Positions 56,560 to 64,000 of a DNA stretch of 64,000 nucleotides are shown here, piece by piece; the stretch's first letter is position 1, and each line of letters starts with the position of its first letter. The position numbers and the translations under genes were made by a program. The notes under the pieces are model-generated. The model saw only the letters and a program-made list of their open reading frames with translations. It was not told where the DNA came from and searched no databases. Source of the DNA: Aplectana chamaeleonis (Eukaryota; Nematoda; Chromadorea; Rhabditida; Cosmocercidae); the NCBI GenBank assembly GCA_029168955.1, contig JAPDOI010000439.1, positions 372,001-436,000 of the forward strand, in the 5' to 3' direction.

Positions 56560-59500
56560 TAGGAGTATGCAGGACGTCGTGGAACTACAACAACCCCTCA
56601 TTAGGGGTGTGCAGGACGCCGTAGAATGTGTGCAGGACCTCAGTAGGAGTGTGCAGGACCTTAGTAGGAGTGTGCAGGACATCATGGGACCTGTGCAGGA
56701 CCCCACTAGGGGTGTGCAGCACGTCGTAGAATGTGTGCAGGACCTCAGTAGGAGTGTGCAGGACATCATGGAACGTGTGCAGGACCTTAGTAGGAGTGTG
56801 CAGGACATCATGTAACCTGTGCAGGACCCCAGTAGGGGTGTGCAGGACCTCAGTAGGAGTGTGCAGGACATTATGGGACCTGTGCTGGACCTCAGTAGGA
56901 GTGTGCAGGACATTATAGGACCTGTGCAGGACCCCAGTAGGGGTGTGCAGGACGTCGTAGAATGTGTGCAGGACCTCAGTAGGAGTGTGCAGGACCTTAG
57001 TATGAGTGTGCAGGACATCATGGGACCTGTGCAGGACCCCAGTAGGGGTGTGCAGGACCTCAGTAGGAGTGTGCAGGACATTATGGGACCTGTGCTGGAC
57101 CTCAGTAGGAGTGTGCAGGACATTATAGGACCTGTGCAGGACCCCAGTAGGGGTGTGCAGGACGTCGTAGAATGTGTGCAGGACCTCAGTAGGAGTGTGC
57201 AGGACCTTAGTAGGAGTGTGCAGGACATCATGGGACCTGTGCAGGACCTCAGTAGGAGTGCGCAGGACATCATGGAACGTGTGCAGGACCCCAGTAGGGG
57301 TGTGCAGGACCTTAGTAGGAGTGTGCAGGACATCATGGGACCTGAGCAGGACCCCAGTAGGGGTGGTGCAAGACCTCAGTAGGAGTGTGCAGGACATCAT
57401 GGAACGTGTGCAGGACCCCAGTAGGGGTGTGCAGGACGTCGTAGAATGTGTGCAGAACCTCAGTAAGAGTGTGCAGGACATCATGGGACCTGAGCAGGAC
57501 CCCAGTAGGGGTGGTGCAAGACCTCAGTAGGAGTGTGCAGGACATCAACGAACTTGTGCGGGATCCCAGTAGGGGTGTGCAGCACGTCGTAGAATGTGTG
57601 CAGGACCTCAGTAGGAGTGTGCAGAAAATCATGGAACGTGTGCAAAACCTTAGTAGGAGTGTGCAGGACATCATTTGACCTGTGCAGGACCCCACTAGGG
57701 GTGTGCAGCACGTCATGGAATGTGTGCTGGATCTCAGTAGGAGTGTGCAGGACCTTAGTAGGAGTGTGCAGGACATCATGGGACCTGTGCAGGACCCCAG
57801 TAGGGGTGTGCAGGACGTCGTAGAATGTGTGCAGGACATCATGGAACGTGTGCAAGACCTTAGTAGGAGTGAACGCAGGACATCATGGAACCCGTGCAGG
57901 ACCTCAGTAGGAGTGTGCAGGACATCATGGAACATGTGCAGGACCGTAGTAGGAGTGGGCAGAACTTCGTGGAATGTGTGCAGGAATTCAGTAGGAGTGT
58001 GCAGGACCTTAGTAGGAGTGTGCAGGACATCATTGGACCTGTGCAGGACCCCAGTAGGGGTGTGCAGGACGTCGTAGAATGTGTGCAGGACATCATGGAA
58101 CGTGTGCAAGACCTTAGTAGGAGTGAACGCAGGACATCATGGAACGTGGGCAAGACCTTAGTAGGAGTGGGCAGGACATCATGAAACGTGTGCAAGACCC
58201 CTGTAAGGATGAGCAGAACTTCGTGGAATGTGTGCAGGACATCAGTAGGAGTGGGCAGGACATCATGAAACGTGTGCAAGACCCCTGTAAGGATGAGCAG
58301 AACTTCGTGGAATGTGTGCAGGAATTCAGTAGGAGTGTGCAGGACCTTAGTAGGAGTGTGCAGGACATCATTGGACCTGTGCAGGACCCCAGTAGGGGTG
58401 TGCAGGACGTCGTAGAATGTGTGCAGGACATCATGGAACGTGTGCAAGACCTTAGTAGGAGTGAACGCAGGACATCATGGAACCCGTGCAGGACCTCAGT
58501 AGGAGTGTGCAGGACATCATGGAACATGTGCAGGACCGTAGTAGGAGGCAGAACTTCGTGGAATGTGTGCAGGAATTCAAGTAGGAGTGTGCAGGACCTT
58601 AGTAGGAGTGTGCAGGACATCATTGGGACCTGTGCAGGACCCCTGGTAGGTGTGCAGGACGTCGTAGAATGTGTGCAGGACATCATGGAACGTGTGCAAG
58701 ACCTTAGTAGGAGGAACGCAGGACATCATGGAACGTGGGCAAGACTTAGTGCAGGAGTGAGGGCAGGACATCATGAAACGTGTGCAAGACCCTGTAGGAT
58801 GAGCAGACCTAGTGGAGGTGCAGGACATGCAAGACCCTGTAAGGATGGAGCAGAACTTCGTGGGTGTGTGCAGGACATCATGAAACGTGTGCAAGACCCC
58901 TGTAAGGATGAGCAGAACTTCGTGGAATGTGTGCAGGAATTCAGTAGGAGTGTGCAGGACCTTAGTAGGAGTGTGCAGGACATCATTGGACCTGTGCAGG
59001 ACCCCAGTAGGGGTGTGCAGGACGTCGTAGAATGTGTGCAGGACATCATGGAACGTGTGCAAGACCTTAGTAGGAGTGAACGCAGGACATCATGGAACGT
59101 GTGCAAGACCTTAGTAGGAGTGGGCAGGACATCATGAAACGTGTGCAAGACCCCTGTAAGGATGAGCAGAACTTCGTGGAATGTGTGCAGGACATCAGTA
59201 GGAGTGTGCAGGACATCATGAAACGTGTGCAAGACCCCTGTAAGGATGAGCAGGACTTCATGGAATGTGTGCAGGACGTCGTAGAATGTGTGCAGAACCT
59301 CAGTAGGAGTGTGCAGGACCTTAGTAGGAGTGAACGCAGGACATCATGGAACGTGTGCAAGACCTTAGTAGGAGTGGGCAGGACATCATGAAATGTGTGC
59401 AAGACCCCTGTAAGGATGAGCAGAACTTCGTAGAATGTGTGCAGAACCTCAGTAGGAGTGTGCAGGACCTTAGTAGGAGTGTGCAGGACATCATGGGACC

Positions 59501-62270
59501 TGTGCAGGACCCCAGTAGGGGTGTGCAGGACGTCGTAGAATGTGTGCAGGACATCATGGAACGTGTGCAAGACCTTAGTAGGAGTGAACGCAGGACATCA
59601 TGGAACGTGTGCAAGACCTTAGTAGGAGTGGGCAGGACATCATGAAACGTGTGCAAGACCCCTGTAAGGATGAGCAGAACTTCGTGGAATGTGTGCAGGA
59701 CATCAGTAGGAGTGTGCAGGACATCATGAAACGTGTGCAAGACCCCTGTAAGGATGAGCAGGACTTCATGGAATGTGTGCAGGACCCCAGTAGGGGTGTG
59801 CAGGACGTCGTAGAATGTGTGCAGAACCTCAGTAGGAGTGAACGCAGGACATCATGGAACGTGTGCAAGACCTTAGTAGGAGTGGGCAGGACATCATGAA
59901 ACGTGTGCAAGACCCCTGTAAGGATGAGCAGAACTTCGTAGAATGTGTGCAGAACCTCAGTAGGAGTGTGCAGGACCTTAGTAGGAGTGTGCAGGACATC
60001 ATGGGACCTGTGCAGGACCCCAGTAGGGGTGTGCAGGACGTCGTAGAATGTGTGCAGGACCTCAGTAGGAGTGTGCAGGACCTTAGTAGGAGTGTGCAGG
60101 ACATCATGGGACCTGTGCAGGACCCCAATAGTGGTGTGCAGGACGTCGTAGAATGTGTGCAGGACATCATGGAACGTGTGCAAGACCTTAGTAGGAGTGA
60201 ACGCAGGACATCATGGAACCCGTGCAGGACCTCAGTAGGAGTGTGCAGGACATCATGGAACGTGTGCAGGACCGTGGTAGGAGTGGGCAGGACATCATGA
60301 AACGTGTGCAAGACCCCTGTAAGGATGAGCAGAACTTCGTGGAATGTGTGCAGGACATCAGTAGGAGTGTGCAGGACATCATGAAACGTGTGCAAGACCC
60401 CTGTAAGGATGAGCAGGACTTCATGGAATGTGTGCAGGACGTCGTAGAATGTGTGCAGAACCTCAGTAGGAGTGTGCAGGACCTTAGTAGGAGTGAACGC
60501 AGGACATCATGGAACGTGTGCAAGACCTTAGTAGGAGTGGGCAGGACATCATGAAATGTGTGCAAGACCCCTGTAAGGATGAGCAGAACTTCGTAGAATG
60601 TGTGCAGAACCTCAGTAGGAGTGTGCAGGACCTTAGTAGGAGTGTGCAGGACATCATGGGACCTGTGCAGGACCCCAGTAGGGGTGTGCAGGACGTCGTA
60701 GAATGTGTGCAGGACATCATGGAACGTGTGCAAGACCTTAGTAGGAGTGAACGCAGGACATCATGGAACGTGTGCAAGACCTTAGTAGGAGTGGGCAGGA
60801 CATCATGAAACGTGTGCAAGACCCCTGTAAGGATGAGCAGAACTTCGTGGAATGTGTGCAGGACATCATGAAACGTGTGCAAGACCCCTGTAAGGATGAG
60901 CAGGACTTCATGGAATGTGTGCAGGACCCCAGTAGGGGTGTGCAGGACGTCGTAGAATGTGTGCAGAACCTCAGTAGGAGTGAACGCAGGACATCATGAA
61001 ACGTGTGCAAGACCTTAGTAGGAGTGGGCAGGACATCATGAAACGTGTGCAAGACCCCTGTAAGGATGAGCAGAACTTCGTAGAATGTGTGCAGAACCTC
61101 AGTAGGAGTGTGCAGGACCTTAGTAGGAGTGTGCAGGACATCATGGGACCTGTGCATGACCCCAGTAGGGGTGTGCAGGACGTCGTAGAATGTGTGCAGG
61201 ACCTTAGTAGGAGTGTGCAGGACATCATGGGACCTGTGCAGGACCCCAATAGGGGTGTGCAGGACGTCGTAGAATGTGTGCAGGACATCATGGAACGTGT
61301 GCAAGACCTTAGTAGGAGTGAACGCAGGACATCATGGAACCCGTGCAGGACCTCAGTAGGAGTGTGCAGGACATCATGGAACGTGTGCAGGACCGTGGTA
61401 GGAGTGGGCAGGACATCATGAAACGTGTGCAAGACCCCTGTAAGGATGAACAGAACTTCGTGGAATGTGTGCAGGACATCAGTAGGAGTGTGCAGGACAT
61501 CATGAAACGTGTGCAAGACCCCTGTAAGGATGAGCAGGGCTTCATGGAATGTGTGCAGGACCTTAGTAGGAGTGAACGCAGGACATCATGGAACGTGTGC
61601 AAGACCTTAGTAGGAGTGGGCAGGACATCATGAAACGTGTGCAAGACCCCTGTAAGGATGAGCAGAACTTCGTGGAATGTGTGCAGGACATCAGTAGGAG
61701 TGTGCAGGACATCATGAAACGTGTGCAAGACCCCTGTAAGGATGAGCAGGACTTCATGGAATGTGTGCAGGACCCCAGTAGGGGTGTGCAGGACGTCGTA
61801 GAATGTGTGCAGAACCTCAGTAGGAGTGTGCAGGACCTTAGTAGGAGTGTGCAGGACATCATGGGACCTTTGCAGGACCCCAGTAGGGGTGTGCAGGACG
61901 TCGTAGAATGTGTGCAGGACATCATGGAACGTGTGCAAGACCTTAGTAGGAGTGAGCGCAGGACATCATGGAACCTGTGCAGGACCTCAGTAGGAGTGTG
62001 CAGGACATCATGGAACGTGTGCAGGACCGTAGTAGGAGTGGGCAGGACATCATGAAACGTGTGCAAGACCCCTGTAAGGATGAGCAGAACTTCGTGGAAT
62101 GTGTGCAGGACATCAGTAGGAGTGTGCAGGACATCATGAAACGTGTGCAAGACCCCTGTAAGGATGAGCAGGACTTCATGGAATGTGTGCAGGAACCCAC
62201 TAGGGGTGTGCAGCACGTCATGGAATGTGTGCTGGATCTCAGTAGGAGTGTGCAGGACCTCAGTTTAATG
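56560..62270 (+). repeat. 21-bp minisatellite array C with 254-bp higher-order repeats
   Basis: Basic unit GTGCAGGACCTCAGTAGGAG plus T (21 bp), with a limited set of variants: ...CCCCAGTAGGGGT, ...GTCGTAGAATGT, ...ATCATGGAACGT, ...ATCATGGGACCT and ...CCCTGTAAGGATG. From about 57,850 a GAACGCAGGACATCATGG unit of 23 bp appears regularly, giving blocks of 254 bp (11 x 21 + 23), seen for example at 59,092, 59,346, 59,600 and 59,854. The block at 59,346 recurs at 60,509 (1,163 bp apart). Frames of up to 410 codons on both strands are consequences of the period. Confidence 0.95.
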
Positions 62271-62305
62271 TTCAGGACACCGTATGCAAGCCAGGCCTCC
62301 GAATC

Positions 62306-62629
62306 AACAAGAACGATAGTTAAGTCCGCCAGAACAGGGCTACCGTAATCTCACTCGAGTTGGCTCTAAAATTTTCCAAGTTCTGACTCCGAATTCGCTT
62401 CATCTTCCCTACAGGTGGTGACGTTTTCCTGCTTTGTAGTCCAGGCAGATCCTCAACTGCTGACCTCTGGAGAAGGGCGGTGTGTGAATCAAGACACACC
62501 GCTCTTCACTTCTTTTATACTTTACCCTTGGTCAATTTTGTATCATCCAATTTGTTTACGAGAGCCGAATAACATTATTCCTAAGATTACGGTAGCCCTC
62601 TTCTGGCGCTCTTAACTATCGTTCTTGTT
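62306..62629. mobile_element. 324-bp MITE
   Basis: AACAAGAACGATAGTTAAG, then CGCCAGAA, then GGGCTACCGTAATCT pairs with AGATTACGGTAGCCC, then TTCTGGCG, then CTTAACTATCGTTCTTGTT. Inverted ends are about 47 bp. The interior carries GGCGGTGTGTG/CACACCGC as a further dyad. Non-coding. Confidence 0.82.
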
Positions 62630-62707
62630 CCGAAACAGACATATGGGCCGGCGCAGACGAGCCACATCAGCATGAACCGGTGAAGTTTGGCTAGAGCGGC
62701 TGACCCT

Positions 62708-62908
62708 GGGTCTATCCTAGACGTGGTGGGGCCACACAAGATTTACTCATAGAAATGATGAAAAACTCTGATAAAAGATGCCTGATACTGGGCTATCAAT
62801 CTTTGGTTTTACAAGAGCTCTATGGAAATTTTTTGACTGGTAGCCTTACCAATTGCCGGTTCATTTCATTTCTGTCTTGGTGCCCCTCCCCCCCCGCGTA
62901 GGGTAGTG
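62708..62908. mobile_element. TIR element with G/C-run ends, second copy, no nested MITE
   Basis: GGGTCTATCCTAGACG on the left, CCCCCCCCGCGTAGGGTA on the right. The interior is collinear with the inverse of 52,349-52,701 except for the missing 146-bp MITE, so it provides the empty-site comparison. Confidence 0.75.
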
Positions 62909-63136
62909 CCTGGACCCTGTACAATTGGGTCATTTTAAAATTCATTTCTTCATTTTTTCGACTTTTAAATTCAAAAAGTATATACCTTGTATGTATCTTA
63001 TTTGTAGGGAGCCGCGTTGCAACTATTATCTTGCAGTCTTAGCAGCGGAGCGGTTGTTTCTTCATTTCTACCACTATGTTTTCGAAAAAAAACAACTTGA
63101 CTTTTAGAGCTTGACGATATTGTAGAAAGGAAACAC
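62909..63136. other. Single-copy spacer with a weak exon candidate
   Basis: A frame at 62,925-63,107 follows the acceptor-like TTATTTGTAG (62,999-63,008) and encodes REPRCNYYLAVLAAERLF, then HFYHYVF. It is short, has no recognised family, and ends just before the palindrome. Confidence 0.2.
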
Positions 63137-63965
63137 TTGGAAAAAGTTGTGAAATTTCTGAAAGTTAGGCTCCGCAGAAAAGGTCAAGGATTTGGCATTG
63201 CTCTAAAATGTCGTGAAATTGTTCCATTGGATTTGGCTATCAAACTGATTTCCTGAATGTAGTGACATTATTGAATCGATTTGGCTGTTGTTGGTATATG
63301 CAGATAACATAATCATTAAATGTAGTGAAATTGTTGCAAACAGATTTGGCAGGAGCTCTATGAATTACCACAGTCAAATCACGCGCCAGAAGGGGTTTTG
63401 CTTAGAGCGCATATTGAATCAAATGAGAACAAGAATAAGTCCAGCAACAAAAACGTTTCCATACAATGTGAACCGTGAAAGCGTTGAGGACACGAAGACA
63501 TACCGCCAGTAGCGAATAAATTGCGTTAGATTTCTTTTTCATGATTTTTTATCTAATCGGTGAGGGAAGGTCTGGTACCTTAGTGGGAGCTACACTGAAA
63601 AGGCAGAATAATATTCGAAAACCTTATTTCTAGCCCATAAGGCCACGTTTCGTTCAGCATTGTTAATTGAGAAGTAGCTTTTTCCTTTTGTGTTTATTTG
63701 CTGGGCCAGAGGACCTTCTGACGCGTGATTTGACTGTGGTAATTCATAGAGCTCATGCCAAATCCGTTTGCAACAATTTCACTACATTTAATGATTATGT
63801 TATCTGCATATACCAACAACAGCCAAATCGATTCAATAATGTCACTACATTCAGGAAATCAGTTTGATAGCCAAATCCAATGGAACAATTTCACGACATT
63901 TTAGAGCAATGCCAAATCCTTGACCTTTTCAGCCTAACTTTCAGAAATATAAAACTGGTTTTTGG
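63137..63965. mobile_element. Giant palindromic MITE, third example (about 830 bp)
   Basis: Arms 63,137-63,393 and 63,713-63,965 are near-exact inverses. Each arm carries GATTTGGC boxes (about 63,191, 63,230, 63,280 and 63,343) and ends inward in CAAATCACGCGC, the same inner end as in the palindromes at 35.2 and 51.7 kb. Arm sequence between the boxes differs from those two, so it is a related but distinct subfamily. Confidence 0.88.
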
Positions 63966-64000
63966 AAGTTAGTGAATCAAAATGACTGAGCGGTTGTAAT

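Noticed and set aside
56104..62348. Long frames (up to 410 codons) on both strands over array C
   Set aside because: The 21-bp period keeps several frames open by construction; opposite strands are equally open, frames cross a MITE, and each stops or restarts with the 23-bp variant unit.
1..64000. tRNA, rRNA or telomeric repeats
   Set aside because: No paired A/B-box arrangement, rRNA core sequence or TTAGGC-type tandem run was recognised by eye; a covariance-model search would be needed to exclude degenerate copies.

Overview
This is eukaryotic, repeat-dominated DNA, most likely from a nematode. The evidence for a nematode is indirect. It includes a decayed RTE-type LINE tail, a hAT-type MITE built from TTTGCCG blocks like those common in rhabditid nematodes, possible small exons with TTTCAG-like acceptors, and a CAF-1 p60-like first exon directly behind a GTTGTTCAG acceptor of the kind used for trans-splicing. 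Nothing looks prokaryotic. The species cannot be fixed from the sequence.

Layout. 1-22,612: one unbroken array of a 133-bp AT-rich satellite, about 170 monomers, running off the left edge. 22,613-27,909: two AT-rich long-inverted-repeat elements side by side. 27,910-28,859: seven monomers of the same satellite in the opposite orientation. 28,977-30,531: a 5'-truncated Jockey/I-group LINE with an 11-bp target-site duplication. 30,800-32,670: a nest of small elements (CA-rich repeat, TTAA MITE, GC-rich hairpin, G-rich foldback). 33,063-34,950: a 42-bp minisatellite. 35,175-37,657: large palindromic MITEs. 37,660-45,900: a mixed stretch with an RTE fragment, three full copies and fragments of a 565-bp TIR element, a 1.5-kb inverted repeat, and the best candidates for small host exons. 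46,219-49,951: more TIR elements, one split by a CR1-like LINE. 50,394-54,574: 4.2 kb enclosed by two parts of one hAT-type MITE with perfect 8-bp target duplications outside. It contains a second LINE copy, a second giant palindrome, an inverted 42-bp minisatellite and another foldback. 54,853-55,124: likely N-terminal exon(s) of a CAF-1 p60 (CHAF1B)-type WD40 protein. 56,560-62,270: a 21-bp minisatellite with 254-bp higher-order repeats. 62,306 to the end: more MITEs and a third giant palindrome.

Main ideas. (1) The 42-bp and 21-bp minisatellites appear to derive from one 21-bp ancestor, although they sit in three separate arrays and two orientations. (2) The small inverted satellite block starts and stops exactly at the hairpin carried by every monomer. 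(3) Nearly every mobile element here is a non-autonomous inverted-repeat element. Several pairs of copies give a filled and an empty site inside the same window, so insertion events can be read directly. No complete transposase or intact reverse transcriptase was seen, and host coding sequence is sparse and uncertain.
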